Shown here: in pieces, positions 1-7,524 of the stretch
Numbering within the stretch: position 1 is the stretch's first letter
Layout of the letters: each line of letters opens with the position of its first letter
Position numbers and translations under genes: made by a program
Source of the DNA: an uncultured Bacillota bacterium
GTDB lineage: Bacteria > Bacillota > Clostridia > Peptostreptococcales > Anaerovoracaceae
Length of the DNA: 64,000 nucleotides
NCBI GenBank assembly: GCA_927441425.1
Contig: CAKMKG010000013.1
Span: forward strand, 124,001 to 188,000
Direction of reading: 5' to 3'
The notes under the pieces: generated by a model
Seen by the model: the letters and a program-made list of their open reading frames with translations, nothing else
Told to the model about the DNA's origin: nothing
The model's database searches: none

Positions 1-1
1 T

Positions 2-520
2 TTTCAATTGGGCTCCAAACCGATTTCGGGATGCATTGGCTGCGGGACGTGCACCAAAATAGGGAAGTGCTTTATGAGAGATCAGGTAAATGAGTTTCTG
101 GAAAAAGCTGCGGAGGCAGACGGATTTCTCTTTGGCTCGCCTGTTCACTTCGCTTCCGCCACAGGAATGCTGACCTGTTTTATGGATCGTGTGTTTTATG
201 TCAATTTTTCCAATCGGGTTTTGGACAACAAACCGGCAGCAGCGGTTGTCACTTGCCGTCGAGGCGGAGCTACAGCTGCACTGGATCAGATCAATAAATA
301 TTTTGCCATCAGCAATATGCCGATGGTAGGTTCTCAATACTGGAATATGGTGCATGGGAACTCGCCTGAAGAGATCAGGAAGGATCTGGAGGGGATGCAG
401 GGTCTGCGTACACTAGGGAATAACATGGCATGGCTTCTAAAATCCATCAAGGCGGGAAAGGCTTCGGGAATCAATACTCCTGAAAAAGAGCCCAGAAAGA
501 TGACTAATTTTATCAGATAA
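2..520 (+). CDS. NAD(P)H-dependent FMN oxidoreductase (flavodoxin-like fold), 5' truncated
   Basis: This is the C-terminal part of a flavodoxin-fold, FMN-binding oxidoreductase of the iron-sulfur-flavoprotein / NADPH-dependent FMN reductase family. The reading frame is open to the left edge, so the true start lies outside the window; the TTG at position 8 is only an internal codon. Visible signs are a CIGCGTC cysteine cluster near the left edge, a GFLFGSPVHFASATG stretch typical of the FMN phosphate and ring loop, and a VVTCRRGGATAALDQ segment. Such enzymes pass electrons from NAD(P)H to small acceptors in the cytoplasm; the substrate cannot be told. It converges with the response-regulator gene on the other strand, only 2 bp away. 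Confidence 0.75.
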   Translation, partial: FQLGSKPISGCIGCGTCTKIGKCFMRDQVNEFLEKAAEADGFLFGSPVHFASATGMLTCFMDRVFYVNFSNRVLDNKPAAAVVTCRRGGATAALDQINKYFAISNMPMVGSQYWNMVHGNSPEEIRKDLEGMQGLRTLGNNMAWLLKSIKAGKASGINTPEKEPRKMTNFIR

Positions 521-522
521 AC

Positions 523-1302
523 TTATTGCTGGTTGCCACTTTTGATAGAACCCGCATATTTACGATAGGTTTGGGGCGTCATGTTCATCTGAGCACAGAA
601 GACTCTATTGAAATAGGATGGATCAGAAAACCCGCATTCGATTGAAATGCGGTATGCATGATAGTTGGTTGTTTCCAACAGCTTACAGGCGTGCTCGATT
701 TTCAGCCCAATCACATATTCGGTAAATGAAACACCCATCTCCCTTTTAAAGACATGGCTGAAATACTTTGGATTTACAAACACCTTTGAGGCAACCAATT
801 CTAGGGTCAATCTCTCTTTAAAATGATCTTGAATATATCTTAAGGATTCTTCAATAAAGTATTGACGCTCGATTTTGGGCTTCAAACTTTTTTTCTCAGT
901 ATTCACCTCGGAAAGGTTCTGGCTTCTCTCAACAGAATCCAGCATTTTGCAAAAAACCTGTTTGAAGTCCGTTGGTTTTATCGGCTTTAAAAGATATTCA
1001 AAAACTCTGAGACTGACGGATTTTTGTGCATAAGAAAAATCCGAATATGCAGTTAAAACAGAGATGCATGCAGAGGGAAGGAATTCCCTGATCTCCTCAA
1101 TGGCGCTTATGCCATCCAATTCCGGAATCCGCACATCCATTATGATAAGATCAGGCCGATACTGCTTTGCCAGCTCGACGGCCTCGATGCCGCTCTCACA
1201 AGTCAAAAGCTTGTCCTCCTGTTGAAGCTCATCCATGACCACCGATCTTAGAAATTCTTGTTCCAGCAATTCATCTTCAACTATTAAAACAACAACGCTC
1301 AT
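523..1302 (-). CDS. Response regulator, receiver plus AraC-type DNA-binding domain (YesN-like)
   Basis: The 259-residue protein has an N-terminal receiver domain (about 1-125) with acidic pocket residues near E9-D10 and the phospho-acceptor Asp at about residue 56 in IIMDVRIPELDG. The C-terminal part (about 150-250) is an AraC-type double helix-turn-helix with the typical ending GFSDPSYFNRVFCAQMNMTPQTYR. It starts 2 bp after the sensor kinase gene on the same strand, so the two form an operon and a cognate pair. Targets are not visible. The upstream alcohol dehydrogenase on the same strand and the nearby ethanolamine locus are candidates, because PocR-domain kinases often watch small alcohols or diols; that is inference. 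Confidence 0.88.
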   Translation of the reverse strand: MSVVVLIVEDELLEQEFLRSVVMDELQQEDKLLTCESGIEAVELAKQYRPDLIIMDVRIPELDGISAIEEIREFLPSACISVLTAYSDFSYAQKSVSLRVFEYLLKPIKPTDFKQVFCKMLDSVERSQNLSEVNTEKKSLKPKIERQYFIEESLRYIQDHFKERLTLELVASKVFVNPKYFSHVFKREMGVSFTEYVIGLKIEHACKLLETTNYHAYRISIECGFSDPSYFNRVFCAQMNMTPQTYRKYAGSIKSGNQQ

Positions 1303-1304
1303 TG

Positions 1305-2507
1305 CTATCCCCTTCCGATTGGCTGGCTTGAGATTGTAATCGTAATCGTGCTGCCACTGTAATCAGATTTTACGATTTCCAATCCAAATTCATCCCCGTA
1401 GTATCGCTTCAGACGATTGTCCGTGCTTCGAAATCCAAGACCCGATGTATTTTCTGCTTGCCGTATGCCTTCAAGGACCGACTTAGAAAAGCCATTTCCG
1501 TTATCAATAATGGAAATGATGATTTGATTCTTGTCTTCCTCCGCGTTAATACAGATTTTTCCGCCGTCTCTTTTCGGAGTAATTCCGTGAATCAAAGCGT
1601 TCTCCACAATTGGCTGAATCACCATATTGGGGATACGGTACGACTTTATTTTATCTGAAATATTGATTTCATACTCCAGACGGTTCTTAAATCTTATTTT
1701 TTGGATATAAAGATATTTTTCAATATTATCAATTTCAGAACCGATGGTATGAAGCTGATCCTCCTGCTTCAGATTGTATCTCAGTAGATCGGAAAGGCAA
1801 TAAATAAGCTCTTCCGTTGTATGAGAATGTTCAAAATATGCGATACGGGCGATGCAGTTCAAGGTATTGAATAGAAAATGCGGATTGATCACCAGGGACA
1901 TATTTTTCGCTTCAAGGTCAATGATTTTTTTCTCTAGGATCTCTTTCTCTATGGACAGTCTGGCTACATCGGGATCTTCTGAATCGACATGATTGATGCT
2001 TTCGGTCAGATCAAGAGAAATATTTTTTGCGATATGGCCACACAATTGTTCGTGAATCTCGATTTTATTGGATTCCACGGTTTTCAGCGAAGCAATGGTT
2101 CTGGCGATATATTCCAATTCCGGGCTTTTCTCATCCTGAAGGGATTGCACGTCTATCATGTATTTCTGGTATTCCGTATCAGGCAGATATACCTGCATGC
2201 CCCCGATATAACCTAAAATATCATCATCGGCTTTAATTGGAACCAGTATGTTTTTCAGACCGTAACGGCAGACAAAGCTTGCTGCTTGGTCTGAACTGAA
2301 ACGGCAGCGATAGTCAGGGCATACTCGACCGCCCCTTTCCTGACACACATGGGTGCAGAAATCAGGGGATGGAATAAACTCAAGCAGAATATCGCCATCC
2401 GTATTCACTAAAAACAGTGAAATGTTTGACAGTGATAAAATGCCACTGTAGCGCGCATACAAATCTGAGGCTATTAATTTATCCAAAGGGTTGTTATTTT
2501 TATTCAT
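1305..2507 (-). CDS. Sensor histidine kinase with PocR ligand-binding domain
   Basis: This 400-residue soluble kinase has an N-terminal PocR-type sensory domain (about 10-150). It is Cys-rich in the order CTHVCQERGGRVCPDYRC and ends near GYIGGMQVYLPD. A coiled-coil linker follows, then a LytS/YehU-type kinase core with phospho-acceptor His210 in INPHFLFNTLNC, and an ATPase domain with an N-box (PIVENALIHGI) and a G-box (DNGNGFS). No transmembrane segment is evident, so it should sense a cytoplasmic ligand. The PocR family is named for the 1,2-propanediol regulator, so a small alcohol, diol or amine ligand is plausible here but unproven. It is the first gene of a two-gene operon with the AraC-type response regulator. 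Confidence 0.85.
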   Translation of the reverse strand: MNKNNNPLDKLIASDLYARYSGILSLSNISLFLVNTDGDILLEFIPSPDFCTHVCQERGGRVCPDYRCRFSSDQAASFVCRYGLKNILVPIKADDDILGYIGGMQVYLPDTEYQKYMIDVQSLQDEKSPELEYIARTIASLKTVESNKIEIHEQLCGHIAKNISLDLTESINHVDSEDPDVARLSIEKEILEKKIIDLEAKNMSLVINPHFLFNTLNCIARIAYFEHSHTTEELIYCLSDLLRYNLKQEDQLHTIGSEIDNIEKYLYIQKIRFKNRLEYEINISDKIKSYRIPNMVIQPIVENALIHGITPKRDGGKICINAEEDKNQIIISIIDNGNGFSKSVLEGIRQAENTSGLGFRSTDNRLKRYYGDEFGLEIVKSDYSGSTITITISSQPIGRG

Positions 2508-2600
2508 AAAACTATTTTAATATAGAATGGCAGAAAAGTAAACAGCTACTCATTCACCGGCTACTAGCTAATCCAATCTGGGACGTAGAGAAACATAAGG

Positions 2601-2627
2601 AAAGCCCCGTCGGCTTTTCCGACGGGA
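2601..2627 (-). terminator. Probable terminator after the alcohol dehydrogenase gene
   Basis: An 8-bp stem (CCCGTCGG with CCGACGGG) and a 5-nt loop lie just downstream of the dehydrogenase stop codon on the minus strand. They are followed on that strand by a weak T-rich stretch. The tail is poor, so termination efficiency is uncertain. Confidence 0.5.
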
Positions 2628-2651
2628 CTCGACTCGATTCATTTTATTCTC

Positions 2652-3749
2652 TTAATAACATTGCTGGTAGATTCGGACCAGATCTTCTCCGGAAGGCTGT
2701 CTTGGATTGGTCGGCGTACATCGATCTGCTATGGCAGCATCCGTCATATTCGCCAGCGCGTTTTCAAATTCAGACTGATCAATTCCAAGGGAACGGAGGT
2801 TGTCTTCTATCTTCAGGGCCTTCTTCAGCCGGTTTACTTCGCGAATGAGATGAACGGTGCCTTCCCTAGCGGTTCTGGCGGGAAGTTTTAACAGATCGGC
2901 CAACTTTGCATATCGTTCAGCAGCATACCCGTTGGCACTTCCTCTCAGATCGGCGTTATACTCCATGACAGCGCTCAGCATCAGCGCATTGGAACGGCCA
3001 TGGGGAATATGAAAGGTCCCTCCCAGTGCATGTGCAAGACTGTGTGTGATGCCCAGATTGGCATTTGTAAAGGCCATACCCGCCATACAGGAAGCATTCT
3101 GTACACGATCTCTGGCAGTGGCATTCTTTACATCCCGGTGAAGGATTTCCAGATTTTCGAAAATCAATTTGATCGCCTTTTCCGCCAGCGCATCTGTAAA
3201 GTCGGTTGCCATTGTGGATACATATGCCTCAATGGCGTGAACCAGTACGTCAATTCCCGTATCGACAACGACTCGCTGGGGTACGTGCTGAATGCAGGTG
3301 GAGTCCAATATCGCGATATCCGGAGTGATGAATTCATCGACGATACAAACCTTACCATCCTCGGAGGTGATGACCGAGAAGTTAGTTACCTCTGAACCCG
3401 TTCCGCTGGTGGAAGGGATTGCAATAAAAAGCGGCCTTTTAAATTCCTTCCCATCGGGTTGATTCATTTTTGATGCAAAATAAAGAATTCCCTTGGCAGC
3501 ATCGATGGAGGAGCCCCCTCCGATAGCAACCAGTACATCTGCACCACTTTCCATAAAAGCCTTCATTCCGTCTGCAATTAATTTTACATCCGGGTCAGGG
3601 CGTACTTCTGTAAAAGACACAGAGCTGATTCCGGCCTTGGCCAGATGGTCGACGGCTGTCTTCAAGTATCCCAGTTGATCCATGATAGAATCCGAGACGA
3701 TAAAAGCCCGTGTGCCAGTAACTTCCTCTAAGAGCCGTATGGATTGCAT
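2652..3749 (-). CDS. Iron-containing alcohol dehydrogenase (EutG/PduQ-like)
   Basis: Group III metal-dependent alcohol dehydrogenase of 365 residues from the annotated ATG. Features are the NAD-binding GGGSSIDAAKG loop and a metal site made from DVLVHAIEAYVS, THSLAHALGG and HIPHGRSNA (one Asp and three His ligands in the family). It would reduce acetaldehyde to ethanol or do the reverse. Its position beside the eut cluster suggests the EutG/PduQ role of recycling NADH, although it is divergent from that operon. The start is odd: upstream in-frame codons read EDKFILKSKVYFN, which fits the family's usual N-terminus. They are preceded by a strong GGGAGGG but begin with ATC codons rather than ATG, GTG or TTG (see findings). 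The given start is the first canonical one. Confidence 0.88.
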   Translation of the reverse strand: MQSIRLLEEVTGTRAFIVSDSIMDQLGYLKTAVDHLAKAGISSVSFTEVRPDPDVKLIADGMKAFMESGADVLVAIGGGSSIDAAKGILYFASKMNQPDGKEFKRPLFIAIPSTSGTGSEVTNFSVITSEDGKVCIVDEFITPDIAILDSTCIQHVPQRVVVDTGIDVLVHAIEAYVSTMATDFTDALAEKAIKLIFENLEILHRDVKNATARDRVQNASCMAGMAFTNANLGITHSLAHALGGTFHIPHGRSNALMLSAVMEYNADLRGSANGYAAERYAKLADLLKLPARTAREGTVHLIREVNRLKKALKIEDNLRSLGIDQSEFENALANMTDAAIADRCTPTNPRQPSGEDLVRIYQQCY

Positions 3750-4009
3750 ATTAAAATAAACCTTTGATTTTAAAATAAATTTATCTTCGATGATGATTCC
3801 CTCCCATCATTATAAAATGGAGATCAATGTCTCCCGTCTCCCTTGTGTTATAAAAATATCATACCACATTAAACCGCCTATGTATTGGAGATTCGCCATA
3901 ATGTTTGGCAATCGTTCAAGAAGGAGATTGTATAAAATCTTTATTCTTGGATAATAACCATTTCTTGGCCCAAAAGGCAGCGGACAGACAATTTTAAAAC
4001 ATCAATCCA

Positions 4010-4038
4010 TTGATTAAAGGGTAGATTCCTGTTATAAT
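4010..4038 (+). promoter_or_regulatory. Sigma-A-type promoter for the LicA-like kinase
   Basis: TTGATT at 4010-4015 and a perfect TATAAT at 4033-4038 are separated by 17 bp. This lies about 75 bp before the kinase ATG. The rest of the 362-bp gap between the divergent dehydrogenase and kinase genes holds no further gene that I can support. Confidence 0.65.
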
Positions 4039-4111
4039 TATGAATCAATCAAATGGTATATGCGCTGACATGCGTATATGGCAGACAATATGATCATGGT
4101 GGATTTAATAA

Positions 4112-5020
4112 ATGGAAGAATTAATACAAAGAAGACTACGGCAGCTCTTTCATGATGACAGGATCGTTTTTGACAAATCCCGCTTTACCGGCGGACTTAC
4201 CAATTACAACTATATCATGAACATCCAAGGAACAGAATATGTAATCCGGAAGCCGGGAGGCATGACGAATCAGATGATTGACCGTTCTATTGAAAAGGTC
4301 AACAATGCCATTGCCTGTGAGCTGGGACTGAATTCTCAATGCTTTTATTTTGACGAGATCAGCGGAATCAAGATCAGCATTTACATTCAAAACAGCAAAG
4401 ATATCGCCCATGCGGATCCCTGCAAAGCGGAAAACCTAAGGGCTGTTTCCGATTTAATGAAGAAGACCCATTCCAGTCCGAAGGATTTTCCGAATACCTT
4501 TGACTGGCGCATGGAGCTGGAGAAATATGAACAGATCGTGAAGGGCTTAAAGGGTGATTTCTTTTTTGATTATACCGGGTTGAAAAAACAATTGTTTGAT
4601 TTCTTTGACCAGAATATCCAAAATGCGATTTCAGTTCCCTGCCATAACGACACGGTACCGGAAAACTTTGTCATTGACGACAAGGGAAAGGCGTATCTGA
4701 TCGACTGGGAATATGCGGGCATGAATGATCCTAACTGGGATGTGGCTGCGTATATCATTGAGTCCAGACTGACCGTGGAAGCAATCGAAGCGTTGGTGAA
4801 TGACTATTACGGACAATTTCCAACTCCGGAGGAAGTGCTGAAAATAAAAGGCTATATGGTAGCACAGGATTTGTTGTGGACAGTATGGGCTTTGATCCGG
4901 CATTATAACGGGGAAGACTTCCTTGATTACTGTAATATCAGATACGAGCGGTTTCGAAGGAACCTCAGGACCATTACCGCCGAAGCGGATTGCTCCATCT
5001 TTGACTTGGTAAAGGATTAA
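4112..5020 (+). CDS. Choline/ethanolamine kinase-family phosphotransferase (LicA-like)
   Basis: The 302-residue protein is an aminoglycoside-phosphotransferase-fold small-molecule kinase closest in look to LicA-type choline/ethanolamine kinases. The N-lobe has GGLTNYNY as the nucleotide loop and YVIRKPG with the ATP-binding Lys. The C-lobe has the Brenner motif CHNDTVPENF (catalytic Asp and metal-binding Asn) and the DFG-equivalent LIDWEYAGMNDPNWD. It would phosphorylate choline or ethanolamine in the cytoplasm. The gene has its own promoter and terminator, and it sits immediately before eutW, so a role in ethanolamine or choline use or salvage is a fair inference. No CTP:phosphocholine cytidylyltransferase gene is next to it, which would be expected for cell-surface decoration. 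Confidence 0.75.
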   Translation: MEELIQRRLRQLFHDDRIVFDKSRFTGGLTNYNYIMNIQGTEYVIRKPGGMTNQMIDRSIEKVNNAIACELGLNSQCFYFDEISGIKISIYIQNSKDIAHADPCKAENLRAVSDLMKKTHSSPKDFPNTFDWRMELEKYEQIVKGLKGDFFFDYTGLKKQLFDFFDQNIQNAISVPCHNDTVPENFVIDDKGKAYLIDWEYAGMNDPNWDVAAYIIESRLTVEAIEALVNDYYGQFPTPEEVLKIKGYMVAQDLLWTVWALIRHYNGEDFLDYCNIRYERFRRNLRTITAEADCSIFDLVKD

Positions 5021-5049
5021 TGCAAGCTCAGTGAGTTTTAATAAGTGAA

Positions 5050-5087
5050 AGCCGGAAAGGGAATCAAACCTTTTCCGGCCTTTTTAT
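5050..5087 (+). terminator. Rho-independent terminator after the LicA-like kinase
   Basis: A GC-rich stem, GCCGGAAAGG with CCTTTTCCGGC, is followed by TTTTTATT. It separates the kinase gene from eutW. Confidence 0.8.
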
Positions 5088-5116
5088 TCAATAGGAAATA
5101 TCGATTTCCTATTGAA
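5087..5116. repeat. Palindrome of the AATAGGAAATATC type, copy 1
   Basis: TTCAATAGGAAAT and ATTTCCTATTGAA form perfect 13-bp arms around ATCG, directly after the terminator and upstream of eutW. A close relative with an identical AATAGGAAATATC left part sits before the DAHP synthase gene (38607-38629). Confidence 0.55.
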
Positions 5117-5212
5117 TACTTTTTTTTAGCCCGTTAACAGTTGAAAAGCGGGTGTTGAGAGAAATATCTTTCTGGAATTTAACGGAAAAATTGAAAAGTA
5201 CAAAGAAAAAAC

Positions 5213-6655
5213 TTGAATACAGAATATTCAAATAGTATATTATTTTCTATGAGAAGTAAAATAGAAGAACTGTGTAAGGACTACACAGACCTGACGTATG
5301 AGGATGTTCAAATACTCGTCGAGCACGATGAAAAAATTGACTCGATTGCTTTGCTTACGTCAAACGATATCTTTATTGACGCACTTACGTCAAATCAACA
5401 AGATTCTGTTGTATTGGCCTGGGCAAGACCGGAAAAAAAATCCCTCTATAACAAGAGCGTGGTTGGAGATCTTGCCTATTCAGAAAATGAGCCCGGTGTT
5501 TATAAAACAATTACATCCGGTAAAATTTCCAGAGCGATCAGTGGGGTCAGCCAGGAGGGTGTTCCCATTGCCCAAACGGTGGTCCCGATTAAAAATAGAG
5601 AAAAGGTCATCGGTGTCCTGATCATGGAACGGGATATTACAAGGGAAATCGAACAAGAACAGGAAGTGAATGTCCTGAAGGAAACCGTTGAATTTTTAAA
5701 GAAATCCCTGATGGAACTGAACATCGTGGAATCCTACTTTGCTGACTGGTTTAACAACGGTATCTTTGTTCTGAACAGTGAGTGTAAGATCATTTATGTG
5801 AATAAGGCAGCTCACGATCTGTTTGTTCGGGAAGAGAACAAGGATCCCATGGGGAATGACCTCTCCAAACTCTTGGGAACATTTAAAGATCTTAACGATA
5901 TGCTTAGAAAAATCAGCAGCCCAACAGAGCTGGCACTCCGAGACGAGGTTTATAACATGCACATCCATCCCATTGGTATTCAAGATGAACTGGAGGGTGC
6001 GGTCATCATAGCGCAGGATATGACGGAACTCAGAATCAAGGAGCGTGAATTGCAGGGAAAGGACATGCTGATCCGTGAAATTCACCATCGAGTAAAGAAT
6101 AACCTTCAGAACATAGCGGCTATTTTGCAGCTGCAGATGAGAAGAACCAATTCCGAAGAAGCTCGAAATGCGTTTCAGGCCAGCATCAGCAGGATTATGT
6201 CAATCGCTGCAGCCCAAAATGTGTTTTCAAGACAGAATCTTGATACCGTGAAATTAAAGGAATTATTAAGTTACGTTTTAAATACAACTTTAGAGAGTTA
6301 TAAATTTGAATATCAAAATATCATTGCCGTAGTCGAAGGCAGAAATATTGAAATCTCCAGCAGTCAGGCCATCCCCGTTGCGTTGATCGCCAATGAGGTG
6401 ATCAGCAATGCGATGAAGCACGGCATAAAGGATGAAGAAAAAGGAGAGATACGAATCAACATCAACGAAAATGAAAACATGATCTCGATGGAATTCTATG
6501 ACAGCGGCAAAAATGACTTGATTATTGACAGCAATGACGAATGCAAGCTGGGCCTGCAAATCGTGAAGGCATTGTCAACCGAACAGCTGGGAGGAACGTT
6601 TGTAATCAGTAAAGTGAACGGGGAGACAAAGGCGGAAGTTATTTTTACTAAATAA
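5213..6655 (+). CDS. eutW: Ethanolamine-sensing histidine kinase EutW
   Basis: Soluble kinase of 480 residues with a GAF-like N-terminal sensory region (about 1-155), a coiled coil, a PAS domain (about 175-275) and a HisKA_2/HWE-like core. The phospho-acceptor is His291 in EIHHRVKNNLQNIAAILQLQ, and a HATPase region has NEVISNAMKHG as its N-box. This architecture and its place before an ANTAR-domain regulator match EutW of enterococci and clostridia, which detects ethanolamine and phosphorylates EutV. The TTG start is weakly supported: only an A-rich, G-poor stretch lies upstream, and an ATG 12 codons later is no better. No good promoter was found in the short gap after the preceding terminator. 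Confidence 0.88.
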   Translation: MNTEYSNSILFSMRSKIEELCKDYTDLTYEDVQILVEHDEKIDSIALLTSNDIFIDALTSNQQDSVVLAWARPEKKSLYNKSVVGDLAYSENEPGVYKTITSGKISRAISGVSQEGVPIAQTVVPIKNREKVIGVLIMERDITREIEQEQEVNVLKETVEFLKKSLMELNIVESYFADWFNNGIFVLNSECKIIYVNKAAHDLFVREENKDPMGNDLSKLLGTFKDLNDMLRKISSPTELALRDEVYNMHIHPIGIQDELEGAVIIAQDMTELRIKERELQGKDMLIREIHHRVKNNLQNIAAILQLQMRRTNSEEARNAFQASISRIMSIAAAQNVFSRQNLDTVKLKELLSYVLNTTLESYKFEYQNIIAVVEGRNIEISSSQAIPVALIANEVISNAMKHGIKDEEKGEIRININENENMISMEFYDSGKNDLIIDSNDECKLGLQIVKALSTEQLGGTFVISKVNGETKAEVIFTK

Positions 6656-6738
6656 CGAGGAGGGGATTCTCCCCACCTCGTTGAAACGCTCATAGGTAAG
6701 AAAATTTTCTACAGGCGAAAATTTTCTGCGGATGCGTT
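6656..6738 (+). repeat. Hairpin and 17-bp-period GAAAATTTTCT direct repeat between eutW and eutV
   Basis: Right after the eutW stop is a hairpin in which CGAGG, GGGGA, TCCCC and CCTCG pair (6656-6680). Then come two copies of the palindromic GAAAATTTTCT (6700-6710 and 6717-6727), framed by AACGC and GCGTT. There is no T-run after the first hairpin, so it looks like an RNA stability or processing element rather than a terminator. Confidence 0.5.
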
Positions 6739-6756
6739 ATAACGGGGAGGTGTTAT

Positions 6757-7323
6757 ATGAGCTACTTATCAGTATTGCTTGCGGACGACGAAGTGTTGAC
6801 CAGACTTGATCTACGCGAACATTTGACCAAAGAGGGCCATGTAGTCTGTGCAGAAGCAGGAAACGGGCTGGACGTTTTGGAATTAGCCAAATTGACGAAT
6901 CCTGACATTGCACTCCTGGATATTAAAATGCCGGGACTTGACGGAATTGAAGTTGCGAATCAGTTAAGGCTGATGGGCATCCCTACCGTCCTGATGACTG
7001 CATATTACCAGCCTACGTTTATTAATCGAGCGGAGAAGGTAGGCGTCTATGGGTACTTGAATAAGCCCATAAGGCAACAGGACATCATCCCTTCTTTACA
7101 TATTGCTTATGGGCGCTGGAAAGAAATGCAGAAATTATCCAGAGAAATCGATCTGATCAAGAAAAAGATGGAATACCAAAAGAAGGTCGAACGAGCGAAG
7201 GGAATTTATGCGTTAGAACATGGTATATCCGAACTTGAGGCTCATAATGCCATTTTAAGAATATCCATGTCCCATCGTAAGCCGCTATTTTGTGTGTGCG
7301 ATGAAATTATAAGAAAAGGGTGA
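6757..7323 (+). CDS. eutV: ANTAR-domain response regulator EutV
   Basis: The 188-residue regulator has a receiver domain with phospho-acceptor Asp55 in LLDIKMPGLDGIE, a coiled coil, and a C-terminal ANTAR RNA-binding domain (about 128-185) with VERAKGIYALEHGISELEAHNAILRIS. In Gram-positive bacteria phosphorylated EutV binds paired small hairpins in nascent mRNA and stops a terminator from forming, which switches on the eut genes when ethanolamine is present. It follows eutW by about 100 bp and starts after a GGGGAGG ribosome site. A 15-bp terminator-like hairpin that fits this mechanism lies just downstream, before the permease gene. Confidence 0.93.
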   Translation: MSYLSVLLADDEVLTRLDLREHLTKEGHVVCAEAGNGLDVLELAKLTNPDIALLDIKMPGLDGIEVANQLRLMGIPTVLMTAYYQPTFINRAEKVGVYGYLNKPIRQQDIIPSLHIAYGRWKEMQKLSREIDLIKKKMEYQKKVERAKGIYALEHGISELEAHNAILRISMSHRKPLFCVCDEIIRKG

Positions 7324-7354
7324 ATCAATATTTTCAATGTTCTGAAAAAACATA

Positions 7355-7383
7355 TTGCAATGAATAAATTTTAGTGATAGCAT
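7355..7383 (+). promoter_or_regulatory. Possible promoter for the eut structural operon
   Basis: TTGCAA (7355-7360), a 17-bp spacer and TAGCAT (7378-7383) would start transcription just upstream of the antiterminator-like hairpins. The -10 box is weak, so read-through from eutV is an alternative. Confidence 0.4.
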
Positions 7384-7409
7384 AGTCATTAGTTTAAGAC
7401 AAAGGAATA

Positions 7410-7475
7410 TGAGCAATAGGGCTCACAAATGCAGATTTTAACAAAATCTGTTTTTGTGAGCCCTATTCTTATTTT
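7410..7475 (+). promoter_or_regulatory. Terminator / antiterminator hairpins before the eut permease (probable EutV target)
   Basis: AATAGGGCTCACAAA (7415-7429) pairs perfectly over 15 bp with TTTGTGAGCCCTATT (7453-7467). An inner hairpin, CAGATTTT with AAAATCTG, is held in the loop, and CTTATTTT follows: a terminator. A competing small hairpin, TGAGC-AATAGG-GCTCA (7410-7425), has a 6-nt loop starting with A and shares the terminator's 5' arm. This is the arrangement known for EutV-controlled leaders. The upstream partner hairpin could not be identified, and the loop has A rather than G at position 4, so the assignment is partial. Confidence 0.6.
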
Positions 7476-7524
7476 CGGGGCATTCTTAGGTTTATTATTT
7501 TTTATTTTTAAGGAGGGAAAAATT

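Noticed and set aside
7384..7409. P1 hairpin of an ANTAR two-hairpin target
   Set aside because: No stem with a 6-nt loop having A1 and G4 could be found by eye; only the P2 candidate is kept.
7429..7524. Longer start for the ethanolamine permease
   Set aside because: The upstream extension lies inside the terminator hairpin, and the real start at 7525 has AGGAGGG.
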